DNA of 64,000 nt from CF-118 sp035689345 (GTDB lineage: Bacteria; Chloroflexota; Dormibacteria; Dormibacterales; Dormibacteraceae). A program made the position numbers and the translations under genes. The stretch spans positions 1 to 64,000 of the forward strand of contig DASSLR010000091.1 of assembly GCA_035689345.1 (NCBI GenBank), written 5' to 3'. Position 1 is the stretch's first letter. The number at the start of each line of letters is the position of its first letter. The notes under the pieces were generated by a model that saw only the letters and a program-made list of their open reading frames with translations, had not been told where the DNA came from and searched no databases. Positions 27,143-35,500 of the stretch are shown in pieces.

Positions 27143-27160
27143 CCGTCTGGTTGCAGACGG
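27143..27160 (-). terminator. hairpin between the 27184 gene and the sigma gene
   Basis: CCGTCTG-GTTG-CAGACGG is a perfect 7-bp stem with a 4-nt loop, 23 bp after the stop of the upstream leftward gene. There is no U tract, so termination is only possible. Confidence 0.4.
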
Positions 27161-27183
27161 CTCAGCTCAGGGGCAGGGCGACC

Positions 27184-28389
27184 TCATGAGGACCTCGCCA
27201 TGTCGCACGCCTCCGCGACGTGTGAAGCGAAGGCGCCCCTCGCCCAGGTGAGCGTGCCCGTCCAGACCCCGGAGAACTGGTACGTCCTGGTGCCGTCGAC
27301 GGTCAGGGTCATGCCGCACACTCCTGCGGCGTCGACCTGACCCGGTGTGGCCGCCACCGTCAGCTTCATGCCGGCAGTCGGGTCGCCTCGGAACGAAAGG
27401 CTCCACCAGGAATCCGCGCGGATGTCACCGCCCGCCGCCGGCAGCGTGTCGTAGAAGCCGGCCGGCACGGTGTACCGGTGGTTTGGGCAGTCGAAGGTCG
27501 CGTTCGGATCGCACGCGATGTTGGCGAACGAAGCCTTGACGGCGGCGAGGGCTGCCGCGCTCGCGGTGGCGCCGAGGCTGGGGGAGAACGACACGGCCGG
27601 GCTGCTGTCGACGCCGTCGACCGTCAGCGTGCTGGCGTCGTAGAAGTCCGTGGGCTGCATGGTCACGTTGTGGAAGCCCTGGATGACCTCGGCCTTGCCG
27701 GACGTGGCGGTCTGCAGCGCGATCCCGTCCACCGTCACGACTCCGGACTGGTTGGGAAGGTTCAGGTTCAAGGTCGCGAACGGGACCTGGACCCGCCACG
27801 AGTCATAGAAAAGGTAGTGCCGGCTGGCGGGATCCTTGCGCACCTTGTAGGTGAGTGTTCGCGACGTGCCACCCCAGCTGAGCGACACGTTGACCGAGCT
27901 CGTCGAGTCGTCGACGGACGAGACCGCGCCGATTCTGACGCTGCTGATCTGCTTGTTCTGCGGCGTACCCAGCATGGCCGCGACCGCGTCCCTCTGGAAG
28001 AACTGCGAGTAGGCGCCGTCGCCGTGAAGGAATGTGGCGTTGGTCATCATTCCGCTGACGTCGCCGCGACCCATCGCCGACAGGTAGTCGGACACCGCGC
28101 GCTGCGGGCTGTACGTGCTGGAGAGCGATGCGTTGGCGAACGCGGCACCGCCGACGAACGCGAGCAGCACGACCGCGACAACGCCGGCGATGATCCCCAG
28201 CAACCGTCCGCGGTTGCGCGGCGCGGCCGGCTGCGGCGGCGGGCTGTAGGGCGCGTAAGGCGCCCCGAATTGCTCCGCGTACGCGGGCGGGACAGCTGTC
28301 GGTGCGGAGGTCGGAGGCGGTGAGTAGGCGGGCGCCGAACCTACCGGCGCGTCAGGTCCGTCCGGACTCTCGGGATTGTCGCCTTCCAA
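27184..28389 (-). CDS. Pro-rich single-pass membrane protein
   Basis: 401 residues. An N-terminal tail rich in Pro, Ala and Tyr (residues 1-58, cytoplasmic) leads to one membrane helix (LLGIIAGVVAVVLLAFVGGAAFA) and a long outer part. The outer part starts with a small domain like those that carry an SnoaL/NTF2-like or TcaA-like fold (AVSDYLSAMGRGDVSGMM). It continues with beta-rich segments (VTVDGIALQT, LTVDGVDSSP) and a C-terminal domain with four Cys. TTG at 28389 is preceded by a GGAGGAGGGG stretch. Topology resembles cell-wall-sensing membrane proteins; no specific function is claimed. Confidence 0.65.
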   Translation of the reverse strand: MEGDNPESPDGPDAPVGSAPAYSPPPTSAPTAVPPAYAEQFGAPYAPYSPPPQPAAPRNRGRLLGIIAGVVAVVLLAFVGGAAFANASLSSTYSPQRAVSDYLSAMGRGDVSGMMTNATFLHGDGAYSQFFQRDAVAAMLGTPQNKQISSVRIGAVSSVDDSTSSVNVSLSWGGTSRTLTYKVRKDPASRHYLFYDSWRVQVPFATLNLNLPNQSGVVTVDGIALQTATSGKAEVIQGFHNVTMQPTDFYDASTLTVDGVDSSPAVSFSPSLGATASAAALAAVKASFANIACDPNATFDCPNHRYTVPAGFYDTLPAAGGDIRADSWWSLSFRGDPTAGMKLTVAATPGQVDAAGVCGMTLTVDGTRTYQFSGVWTGTLTWARGAFASHVAEACDMARSS

Positions 28390-28410
28390 TGGTCCCCTCC
28401 TCCCCTTTGG

Positions 28411-29334
28411 TCACCACCCCATCCAGCCCTCAGGAATGCAGCCGATCTCGGGACGACAGTCGGCTCGCAGCCTGGCGTGATACGCGTTCTGGGCGGCGTC
28501 CAGGCCATCCCACAGGTGCGGATTCTTCCAGAAATTCACGAATGCCTGGCAAGTCGGCAGACGCTCCGACTGCTGGTTGAGCGTGGCGAGGTACTGGTCC
28601 GCCACCACCACGTGCCCGACCTCGTGAGTCCAGAGCACCCCCTCGAGGGCGTTCCACTCCTCGACGAGGAAGATCTTCACCGATCCCGGCTCAGGACTCC
28701 ATTGGGGCATCGTGATGATGTGCTGGTGCCAGTGGTAAGAGATCGTTCGCGGCGAGTAACAGTAGGGCGACGACGGGAGCGCCTGGTCTTCCCCCTCGAG
28801 AGCCCAGGCCGGTGAGTTCTTCGGGACGGCTGGGTCTGGCAAGCAGCTGTACTGCGCACAGAGCCCCGAGTTGTCGAGCGACGTGATCAGCTGCGCCTGC
28901 GTCGCGCCGGTGACGGTGAAGTAGCGCACCACCGTGTTGGCGGGCAGATTTGACGGCTGCCAGAGTGCAGGGTTGCCGATCCACCGCGAGCGCAGGTCGT
29001 CGACGAGCGCCTGGAGCTCGTTGACCTGGTTCTGCCGCTGCTGGGCTTGCGCCGCCAGCCTCGCGTTGTCGTTGCGAAGTTGACCCAGCTGACCGGCGAG
29101 AACTGAATTGACAATGAGTGCGGCTATCAGGCCGTAGAGCGCGATGCGCATCAGCGCCAGCACGGTCGAGGCGCCGGCGCCCAGTCTGGTCGCCCGACCA
29201 GCAATGCGCAGGGTGGTCGGTCGCCAGCGGCTCCCGTCCCACCGCCAGGCGCCATCGTGGGACCGCCAGCTGACCCCATCCCAGGAGGCCGGATAGTCCT
29301 CGGACTGCCTCGTGGGCGGATCGGCGATCGTCAA
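28411..29334 (-). CDS. membrane-anchored HExxH protein, DUF922-like
   Basis: 307 residues. The N terminus has two WDGxxWR motifs (residues 18-38), then a membrane helix (ALMRIALYGLIAALIVNSVLAG, 60-81) and a short coiled coil (83-115). The outer domain runs from VVRYFTVTGATQAQL to HEVGH at 237-241 and resembles DUF922 putative zinc proteases (aromatic strand, ITMPQW, then W...L..HE.GH). Cys residues suggest disulfides. TTG at 29334 follows AGGAGG at 5 nt spacing, which decides the start. It precedes the Pro-rich membrane gene by 21 bp, so the two probably act together. Protease activity is predicted, not shown. Confidence 0.7.
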   Translation of the reverse strand: MTIADPPTRQSEDYPASWDGVSWRSHDGAWRWDGSRWRPTTLRIAGRATRLGAGASTVLALMRIALYGLIAALIVNSVLAGQLGQLRNDNARLAAQAQQRQNQVNELQALVDDLRSRWIGNPALWQPSNLPANTVVRYFTVTGATQAQLITSLDNSGLCAQYSCLPDPAVPKNSPAWALEGEDQALPSSPYCYSPRTISYHWHQHIITMPQWSPEPGSVKIFLVEEWNALEGVLWTHEVGHVVVADQYLATLNQQSERLPTCQAFVNFWKNPHLWDGLDAAQNAYHARLRADCRPEIGCIPEGWMGW

Positions 29335-29386
29335 CGATCCCTCCTGCTGGGCGGCTTGAGCCCAGCTCGTGGGCGAAGTGTAGTCG

Positions 29387-30070
29387 CTAGATCGGCCTGC
29401 TCAGCACCCTCGGGCCGTCCGAGCCCGCCACTATGCATTCGCCGGCCAGGCCGATGAAGAGCCCGTGCTCCACGACACCGGTCACGGCCTTCAACGACGA
29501 CGCCAATGAGCCCGCGTCCGCGATGCCGTCCTCGAAGCTGAGATCGAGAATCAGGTTTCCGTTGTCGGTGACGTAAGGCGCATCCTCGCCCCCCCGCACC
29601 TTGAGGCCAGAGCACAATCCGGCCAGGCGCTCGGCGGTCGTGCGCCACAGAAAGGGCAGAACCTCCACGGGCAGCACACCCGCTCCCAGGCGGTCCACGA
29701 CCTTCGACTCGTCCACCACCACCACGAATCGCCTGGCGGCCGCGGCCACGAGCTTCTCGCGGAACAGGGCGCCTCCGCGCCCCTTGATGAGGCTGAGGTT
29801 CGGATCGACCTCGTCGGCGCCGTCGACCGCCAGGTCGACCTGGCCCACGATCTCCTGGACCACCGCGATCCCGTTCGCGGCCGCGAGCTCGGCGGTCGCG
29901 CGGGACGTCGGCACGCCTAGCACCTTCATCCCGCGGGCGACGAGCCTGCCCACGCCTTCGGTGAAGTAGCGCACTGTCGATCCGCTGCCGAGCCCGAGCA
30001 ACATGCCGTCGCGCACGAGCTCCAGTGCCTTCTCCGCCGCCGCTCGCTTGAGGTCGTCCTGCTCGCTCAA
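29387..30070 (-). CDS. rpiA: ribose-5-phosphate isomerase A
   Basis: Interconverts ribose 5-phosphate and ribulose 5-phosphate in the pentose-phosphate pathway. Key motifs are LGLGSGSTVRYF (phosphate loop), DLAVDGADEVDP and IKGRGGALFREK with the catalytic Glu/Lys. The TTG at 30070 gives 227 residues, the usual RpiA length, and leaves a short divergent promoter gap. In-frame ATGs at 30106 and 30121 would overlap the sulfurylase start. The other pentose-phosphate genes are read in the same direction from 42.6 to 32.8 kb; an inserted block now lies between. Confidence 0.93.
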   Translation of the reverse strand: MSEQDDLKRAAAEKALELVRDGMLLGLGSGSTVRYFTEGVGRLVARGMKVLGVPTSRATAELAAANGIAVVQEIVGQVDLAVDGADEVDPNLSLIKGRGGALFREKLVAAAARRFVVVVDESKVVDRLGAGVLPVEVLPFLWRTTAERLAGLCSGLKVRGGEDAPYVTDNGNLILDLSFEDGIADAGSLASSLKAVTGVVEHGLFIGLAGECIVAGSDGPRVLSRPI

Positions 30071-30080
30071 TGTGTTCGGG

Positions 30081-30086
30081 TATTGT
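30081..30086 (+). promoter_or_regulatory. candidate -10 of the sulfate-activation gene
   Basis: TATTGT lies 8 nt before the TTG at 30095. Its other strand reads ACAATA 10 nt before the rpiA TTG, so the same site may fire in both directions. Confidence 0.35.
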
Positions 30087-30094
30087 CGGGTTTC

Positions 30095-31807
30095 TTGGTC
30101 GAGCATCTCATCAGCCCCCATGGCGGCGCCCTGGTGCAGCTCATGGCCGGCGACGCACGGGTCGACGAGCTCAGGGCGGAATCAGTGGCGTGGCCTTCGT
30201 GGGACCTGACGCCGCGCCAGGTCTGCGACCTGGAGCTGCTCTTGAACGGCGGCTTCTCGCCGCTGCGCTCGTTCCTGGGCCGGTCCGATTACGAGTCGGT
30301 CGTCCGCGACATGCGGCTCGCGGACGGCACGCTGTGGCCCGTACCCGTGACGCTCGACGTCTCGGACGAGCTGGCCGGCAAGCTTGCGGCCGGCGACTGG
30401 GTCAGCCTGCGCGACGCCGAGGGCGTGATGCTCGCGGCGCTTCGTGTGACCGACGTGTGGCAGCCGGACCGCGACGCCGAGGCGCATGGAGTGTTCGGTT
30501 CCACGAACCCGGCACACCCGGGCGTCGACCACGTGCTGAAGCGGACGCACCCCAACTACGTCGCGGGCACCCTCGAAGGCGTGCACGCGCCGACGCATTA
30601 CGACTATCGCGCCCTGCGCCACGCACCGGCCGAGCTGCGCGAGAGGTTCTCGCTGCTCGGCTGGCGCCGAGTCGTCGCGTTCCAGACGCGCAACCCGCTG
30701 CACCGCGCCCACCTCGAGCTGACGTTGCGCGCCGCGAAGGAATCGGAGGCAAGCCTTCTCATCCACCCGGTCGTCGGCATGACCAAGCCCGGCGATGTCG
30801 ATCACTACACGCGAGTCCGCTGCTACGAGGCGATCATGCCGAGCTATCCGCACGGCACGGCGATGCTTTCGCTGCTGCCCCTGGCGATGCGCATGGCCGG
30901 CCCGCGCGAGGCCGTCTGGCACGGCATCATCCGCAAGAACCACGGCGTGACGCACCTCATCGTCGGCCGCGACCACGCCGGCCCGGGAAGCGACCCGACG
31001 GGCAAGCCTTTCTACGGCCCGTACGACGCGCAGGAACTGTTCCGCGCGCACGAGCAAGAGCTCGGCGTGACGATGCTGCCGTTCCGGCAGATGGTCTACG
31101 TCGAGGATCGGGACGAGTACATGCCCGAGGACGAGGTGCCCGCGGGCGCTCGCGTGCTGACCATCTCGGGCACCGAGCTGCGACGCCGCCTGAACGAGGG
31201 CAAGGAGCTGCCCTCGTGGTTCACGCCGCCCGCGGTCGCGGCCGAGCTGCGCCGTTCCTATCCACCGCGCGCGCAGCAGGGAGTGACCGTGTTCTTCACG
31301 GGCCTGTCCGGATCGGGCAAGTCGACCATCGCAAGCGCGCTGCTGGTCAAGCTGCTGGAGATCGGAGGCCGTCCGGTGACCCTCCTCGACGGCGACCTGG
31401 TGCGCAAGCACCTCTCGTCCGAGCTCGGCTTCTCCAAAGAGCACCGCGACCTCAACATCCGCCGTATCGGTTTCGTCGCCGCGGAGATAACGAAGAACGG
31501 CGGCATCGCGGTGTGCGCGCCGATCGCGCCATACGACGCGACGCGACGCGACGTGCGGCGCATGGTCGAGGCTGGGGGCGGATTGGTGCTCGTGCACGTG
31601 GCGACGCCCCTGGAGGTGTGCGAGGCGCGCGACCGCAAGGGCCTTTACGCCAAGGCGCGCGCTGGGGTGCTCAAGGAGTTCACCGGGATCTCGGATCCGT
31701 ACGAGGAGCCGGCGGACGCGGACATCGTGATCGACACGACCTCGATCACACCCGAGGAGGCGGCGCAGGACGTGCTGCTGCACCTGGAACGCGAGGGCTA
31801 CATCTAG
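30095..31807 (+). CDS. sat-cysC: bifunctional sulfate adenylyltransferase / APS kinase
   Basis: A 570-residue fusion that makes APS from sulfate and ATP and then phosphorylates it to PAPS. The N-terminal sulfurylase domain has RNPLHRAHLEL (ATP-binding HxxH) and GRDHAGPG. The C-terminal kinase has the P-loop GLSGSGKST, DGDLVRKHLSSELGFSKEHRD and the PAPS-contacting GLYAKARAG segment. A fused Sat-CysC is a known alternative to CysDN plus CysC. TTG starts at 30083 and 30095 are in frame; 30095 fits the -10 and begins LVEHLISPHGG, which matches the family start. No sulfite-forming reductase gene is nearby, so the PAPS may feed the sulfotransferases near the left edge. Confidence 0.93.
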   Translation: MVEHLISPHGGALVQLMAGDARVDELRAESVAWPSWDLTPRQVCDLELLLNGGFSPLRSFLGRSDYESVVRDMRLADGTLWPVPVTLDVSDELAGKLAAGDWVSLRDAEGVMLAALRVTDVWQPDRDAEAHGVFGSTNPAHPGVDHVLKRTHPNYVAGTLEGVHAPTHYDYRALRHAPAELRERFSLLGWRRVVAFQTRNPLHRAHLELTLRAAKESEASLLIHPVVGMTKPGDVDHYTRVRCYEAIMPSYPHGTAMLSLLPLAMRMAGPREAVWHGIIRKNHGVTHLIVGRDHAGPGSDPTGKPFYGPYDAQELFRAHEQELGVTMLPFRQMVYVEDRDEYMPEDEVPAGARVLTISGTELRRRLNEGKELPSWFTPPAVAAELRRSYPPRAQQGVTVFFTGLSGSGKSTIASALLVKLLEIGGRPVTLLDGDLVRKHLSSELGFSKEHRDLNIRRIGFVAAEITKNGGIAVCAPIAPYDATRRDVRRMVEAGGGLVLVHVATPLEVCEARDRKGLYAKARAGVLKEFTGISDPYEEPADADIVIDTTSITPEEAAQDVLLHLEREGYI

Positions 31808-31820
31808 GCGGGCCTTGTTC

Positions 31821-31884
31821 GTGCCGAGTGCCGGCACTCGACCTCTGTTTCCGGTATTTCGTGTGTCGGCCGCCGGCACTCGAC
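31821..31884. repeat. left REP-like repeat pair
   Basis: Two copies, 42 bp apart, of a unit ending GCCGGCACTCGAC. The first carries the perfect palindrome CGAGTGCCGGCACTCG (31825-31840); the second (31861-31884) is degenerate. CCGGTATTTC lies between them. Confidence 0.75.
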
Positions 31885-31962
31885 GTTGGGGGGGAGGTCT
31901 TAACAACCAGCGTTCACCTCAGGCGCCGGGTGAGCAATTGTTTCCACATGCCGGAAGGTCTG

Positions 31963-32853
31963 ATGACGCGACGAGAAGCCGCAGCACGAGGCTTCGATCT
32001 GCGCTCCTTTCGGCGGCGGGCTTGGCAGCGGGTCGGCCCGAGCACCTATGCCCGATCTTCGATGCCACACGACACGCTGCTCAGGCTCCGCGCAGCGGCT
32101 TTTCGGTTGCCGGCAACCGGCGCATTTGCGGGACTCACCTCAGCCTGGCTGCACGGTCTTGACGTTGACGCATGCAACCCGATCGAAGCGATCGTGCCGA
32201 ATGGCGAAGGCGTATCCGCCCGGGTTGGAATGAAGATCTATCGCTCGAGGCTTTCGAGCGATGAAGTCGTGGTGCGTCATGGTCTCCCGACGACCACTCC
32301 GCTCCGCATGCTGGAAGACCTTGCGCGGCGCCTGCCGCTTGTGGAGGCAACCGTAATTGCGGACATGGCCCTTCACGATGGCCTGACCGACTTATCTGAA
32401 TTCACCGCATTCGCGCGCAGTCGGCGGGGCGGCCGTGGGCTTGTAAATCTTCGAGCGGTCGCTAGCCACAGCGAGCCCAAGGCTGAGTCACCTATGGAGA
32501 GCCGTATGCGCATGACCGTCGTACTCGCGGGCCTTCCTAGGCCGGAGGCGCAGATCTCCGTGCATGACGCCAGAGGACGGTTCGTTGGACGAATTGACCT
32601 CTACTATCAGGACCATCACCTGGGTCTGGAATATGACGGCGGCAGCCACCGTGAAAGCCTCGTTCAAGACAACCGCCGCCAGAACCGCCTGCTCGAGGCG
32701 GGTGTGACGTTGCTCCGATTCACCGCCGCTGACGTGCTGTCGCGGCCCGACACGCTAGTCGCTCAGGTTCGCGCGATCTTGTCCAGTGCCGGCACTCGAC
32801 GCCTCGAACCCGATATTTCAGTGCCGAGTGCCGGCACTCGACGCATCGCGTAA
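31963..32853 (+). CDS. DUF559/AbiEi-like protein flanked by palindromic repeats
   Basis: 296 residues. The N-terminal third is like the winged-helix domain of AbiEi/type IV antitoxins (LMTRREAAARGFDLRSFRRRAWQRVGPSTYA). The C-terminal third is a DUF559-type PD-(D/E)XK/VSR-like nuclease domain (GRFVGRIDLYYQDHHLGLEYDGGSHRE, then DNRRQNRLLEAGVTLLRFTAADVL). GGAAGG 4 nt upstream supports the ATG at 31963; 31948 is an alternative. The last 23 codons lie in the right-hand repeat pair, and the gene overlaps rpe tail to tail by 36 bp. It separates the sulfate-activation gene from the pentose-phosphate operon, as an inserted cassette would. Confidence 0.75.
   Translation: MTRREAAARGFDLRSFRRRAWQRVGPSTYARSSMPHDTLLRLRAAAFRLPATGAFAGLTSAWLHGLDVDACNPIEAIVPNGEGVSARVGMKIYRSRLSSDEVVVRHGLPTTTPLRMLEDLARRLPLVEATVIADMALHDGLTDLSEFTAFARSRRGGRGLVNLRAVASHSEPKAESPMESRMRMTVVLAGLPRPEAQISVHDARGRFVGRIDLYYQDHHLGLEYDGGSHRESLVQDNRRQNRLLEAGVTLLRFTAADVLSRPDTLVAQVRAILSSAGTRRLEPDISVPSAGTRRIA
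32785..32842. repeat. right REP-like repeat pair
   Basis: Two copies, again 42 bp apart: AGTGCCGGCACTCGAC at 32785-32800 and the full palindrome at 32825-32840, with CCCGATATTTC between. Same orientation as the left pair. The DNA encodes the C termini of both the DUF559 protein and Rpe. Confidence 0.75.
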
Positions 32854-33489
32854 CGCTTTGATCGCCGCCGCGACGCCCTGCTTGTGCGCGTACACGGCGC
32901 TTCCGGCAACGAGCACGGTCGCGCCGGCGGCGACCACCAGCGGCGCGGTGTCCACGTCGATGCCGCCGTCGACCTCGATCTCGACTTTCGGCGCCACCTC
33001 GCGCAGGCGCCGGATCTTGTCGGGACTGCTGGCGATGAATGCCTGCCCCCCGAATCCCGGCTCCACGGTCATCACGTTGACCATGTCGATGTAGGGCGCG
33101 ATCTCGCGCAGCGTCTCCACCGACGTGGCGGGATTGATCGCCACCGCGGCCTTGACGTTGAGGTCTTTGATCCGGGTCACGGTCCGGTATAGCGACGATG
33201 TCGCCTCGACCTGGACGATGATCACGGTTGCTCCGGCGCGCGCGAAGGACTGGATGAAGAGGTCGGGCCGCTCCACCATCAGGTGCGCCTCGATCGGAAG
33301 GTCGGTCACGCTGCGCACGGCGTCGACGACGCCCGGGCCAAACGTGAGGTTGGGCACGAAATGGCCGTCCATTACGTCCACCTGGATGCGGTCCGCGCCT
33401 CCGTCCACCGCCTGCCGCACCTGCTCGCCCAGGCGCGTGAGGTCGGCCGACAGGATCGACGGGACGATCTCGATCTTTCGGTCTTTCAC
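32818..33489 (-). CDS. rpe: ribulose-phosphate 3-epimerase
   Basis: Interconverts ribulose 5-phosphate and xylulose 5-phosphate. The (beta/alpha)8 barrel shows IVPSILSADL, HFVPNLTFGP (the family DGHFVPN motif), IEAHLMVE, MTVEPGFGGQ and VDGGI, with both catalytic Asp. GTG at 33489 overlaps the stop of pgl (GTGA), so it is preferred to the ATG at 33519. It is the last gene of the tkt to rpe operon. The final residues SSAGTRH are encoded by the palindromic repeat, so the native C terminus has been replaced. Confidence 0.95.
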   Translation of the reverse strand: MKDRKIEIVPSILSADLTRLGEQVRQAVDGGADRIQVDVMDGHFVPNLTFGPGVVDAVRSVTDLPIEAHLMVERPDLFIQSFARAGATVIIVQVEATSSLYRTVTRIKDLNVKAAVAINPATSVETLREIAPYIDMVNVMTVEPGFGGQAFIASSPDKIRRLREVAPKVEIEVDGGIDVDTAPLVVAAGATVLVAGSAVYAHKQGVAAAIKALRDASSAGTRH

Positions 33490-34130
33490 TGTCCGGCGGC
33501 CGCGCTGTCGATCAGCCATAGCGCGCCCGCAATCATGCCCGATGGCACCTCCCCGCGCCGTGCCTTGGCCACGGCCTCGGCTTTGCCCGCGCCGGTGGCG
33601 AGCACGATCACGTGGCGCGCGGCCTGGAGCGCCGGCAGCGTCAGGCTCACCCGATCCGGAGGCGGTTTGGGCGCGTTGTGGACGGCCACCGCGTAGCCCT
33701 CGGCCTCGACTTCCGGATGGCCCGGAAACAGCGAGGCCGTGTGCCCGTCCTCGCCCGCGCCGAGCAGGACCACGTCGAGCGGGGTCAGAGAGCCCACGAT
33801 GCGGTCGTAGTGCGCGGCCGCTTCCTCGGCGCCGAGCTCGCCAGGGATGCGGTGGACGGTGGCCGGCGCGACCGTGTCGAGAAGCATCTCGCGCGCCATG
33901 CGGTAGTTGCTTTCCGGGTCGTCGGGAGGCACGCAGCGCTCATCGCCGAACAGCACCGTGACCCTTCCCCACTTCACGTCGGATTTCGCGAGCAGCTCGT
34001 AGCACCGCCTCGGCGTGTTGCCCCCCGCGAGCACAAACGTGCGCGCGCCACCGTCGAGCGCGTCGACTATCTGGTCAGCGGCCGCGCGCGCCACGTCCTC
34101 CGGCGTGGCCAGGACTCGAAACTCCGCCAC
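33486..34130 (-). CDS. pgl: 6-phosphogluconolactonase
   Basis: Hydrolyses 6-phosphogluconolactone, the second step of the oxidative pentose-phosphate pathway. 214 residues, DevB/SOL type: TFVLAGGNTPRRCYELL, VLFGDERCVPPDDPESNYRM, DVVLLGAGEDGHTASLFPG and HVIVLATGAGKAEAV are the conserved blocks. GTG start; the first base is shared with the opcA stop (TAGTG), and the stop overlaps the rpe start, so the three are translationally coupled. Confidence 0.95.
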   Translation of the reverse strand: MAEFRVLATPEDVARAAADQIVDALDGGARTFVLAGGNTPRRCYELLAKSDVKWGRVTVLFGDERCVPPDDPESNYRMAREMLLDTVAPATVHRIPGELGAEEAAAHYDRIVGSLTPLDVVLLGAGEDGHTASLFPGHPEVEAEGYAVAVHNAPKPPPDRVSLTLPALQAARHVIVLATGAGKAEAVAKARRGEVPSGMIAGALWLIDSAAAGQ

Positions 34131-35500
34131 TAGATCGAGCGCAGGAGTTCCGCCGCGGCGATCAGCGAACGGTTGAACACCTTGTCGCGCGCGCCCATGA
34201 ACAGGACGCGCTGCAGGATCGAAGCCTCGTCCTCGGGCGGCACACGCTGGACGTGGCGCAGCGTTTCCGAGTCGCCGATGGTGATCATCGTCAGCAGCAC
34301 GTCCGACGTGTCCGCGCGCCGCCTTTCGCTGACGATGACCTTGGGCCGCGAGGGAATCCCCTCACCCGGCGCCTCCCCGGTGGCGGTGTGATGCAGCGCC
34401 TCGCGATTCTGCTCCTGCACGATGAGGTGCTGCGCCGCCCGGCGCTGCGCCAGCTCGATACCGGCGTCGTCCTCTCCGCCGGACTGATGGAGGTCCGCGA
34501 ACATCGCCCCCGGCGCGCGACGCGCGCGCTCCGGGTCGCGCTGGATCGTCAGTGTGAACGACTGGCCGGCCGACGTCCCCGCGATGCGCAGCGCACTCAC
34601 CTCTCCCGGCATGACGTGCCCCTTGGTCACCGACCGGAACGCGATCTGCACCGGTCGCCAACCATCGGCCTGGTAGATCGCGGCGACGACTCCGCCGCCG
34701 CCCCCGGCCGCGCGCTGCAGCTTCCAACCGAGTGACGACGCCAGCCAGCCCGCCAGCAGCGCAGCGCCCACGCGATTGCCGCGGCCCTCGCCGGCGTAGT
34801 CGATCCCGATCTCGCCTACTCCGCTCAGCAGGTGCCTGCGCTCGGCGGGCGAGAAGAACTGCGCGGTGTTCTCGCGCCATGGCGCCAGGCGCTCCCACTG
34901 GAGGTCGCCGAGGCCGAGGTGCGGATGCGACTTCTGGGCGATCTCCGCCAGCTCGAGGAATGCGTTGTAAGGCCGATTGAAGCGCGACGAGTCGACGACC
35001 AGGGCGTCGCAGATGCGCAGCGAATCGTTGAGCTCGGCGGATCCGAACGGCGGGGTGCCGAGCCACCACATGTAGACCGGCACGCCGCTCACGAGCAGCG
35101 GGTCCACCAGCCCGGCCAGGTGCGAGCCCGCGGCGCCCTGGACGCGGAGGACGACCAGCTCGCACGGCGCCGGGTGGTTCTGCTGGTCGACCGGATGGAC
35201 CATGACGGACGCGTCGATGCGGCCCGCGCGGACGCGTGGCTCGTCGCGCACGACGATGGCGAGGGACGGGTGTTGCCGCGCGATCGCGGTGCTCGCGAGG
35301 ATGGCGCGCGTCTCCTCCACCGAGTTGGGCGTCACGGAAACGAGGGTCATCACGCAGTTGCGCGGGTGCGGCAGGCCCTCGTCGCCCGCCTCGGCGTGGG
35401 CGAAGCCCAGGCGCACGCGGTTCAAGGCACTCAGGACGTCGGCGATCGTGACGTCCTCGCCATGCCAGTCCAGTCCTGGCTGGGCTTGGGGCAAGCTCAC
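34130..35500 (-). CDS. opcA: glucose-6-phosphate dehydrogenase assembly protein OpcA
   Basis: 456 residues. OpcA activates or assembles G6PD in actinobacteria and cyanobacteria. The family pattern is visible: RNCVMTLVSVTPN near the start, VVDSSRF in the middle and RPVQIAFRS towards the C-terminal third. GTG at 35500 overlaps the zwf stop (GTGA), which fixes the start although the open frame continues upstream. It sits between zwf and pgl, the order usual in actinobacteria. Confidence 0.92.
   Translation of the reverse strand: MSLPQAQPGLDWHGEDVTIADVLSALNRVRLGFAHAEAGDEGLPHPRNCVMTLVSVTPNSVEETRAILASTAIARQHPSLAIVVRDEPRVRAGRIDASVMVHPVDQQNHPAPCELVVLRVQGAAGSHLAGLVDPLLVSGVPVYMWWLGTPPFGSAELNDSLRICDALVVDSSRFNRPYNAFLELAEIAQKSHPHLGLGDLQWERLAPWRENTAQFFSPAERRHLLSGVGEIGIDYAGEGRGNRVGAALLAGWLASSLGWKLQRAAGGGGGVVAAIYQADGWRPVQIAFRSVTKGHVMPGEVSALRIAGTSAGQSFTLTIQRDPERARRAPGAMFADLHQSGGEDDAGIELAQRRAAQHLIVQEQNREALHHTATGEAPGEGIPSRPKVIVSERRRADTSDVLLTMITIGDSETLRHVQRVPPEDEASILQRVLFMGARDKVFNRSLIAAAELLRSI

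Noticed and set aside
30070..32853. A single 927-codon frame running across sat-cysC into the DUF559 gene
   Set aside because: The first part is out of frame with the clear Sat/CysC product; only the part from about 31948 on is coding.
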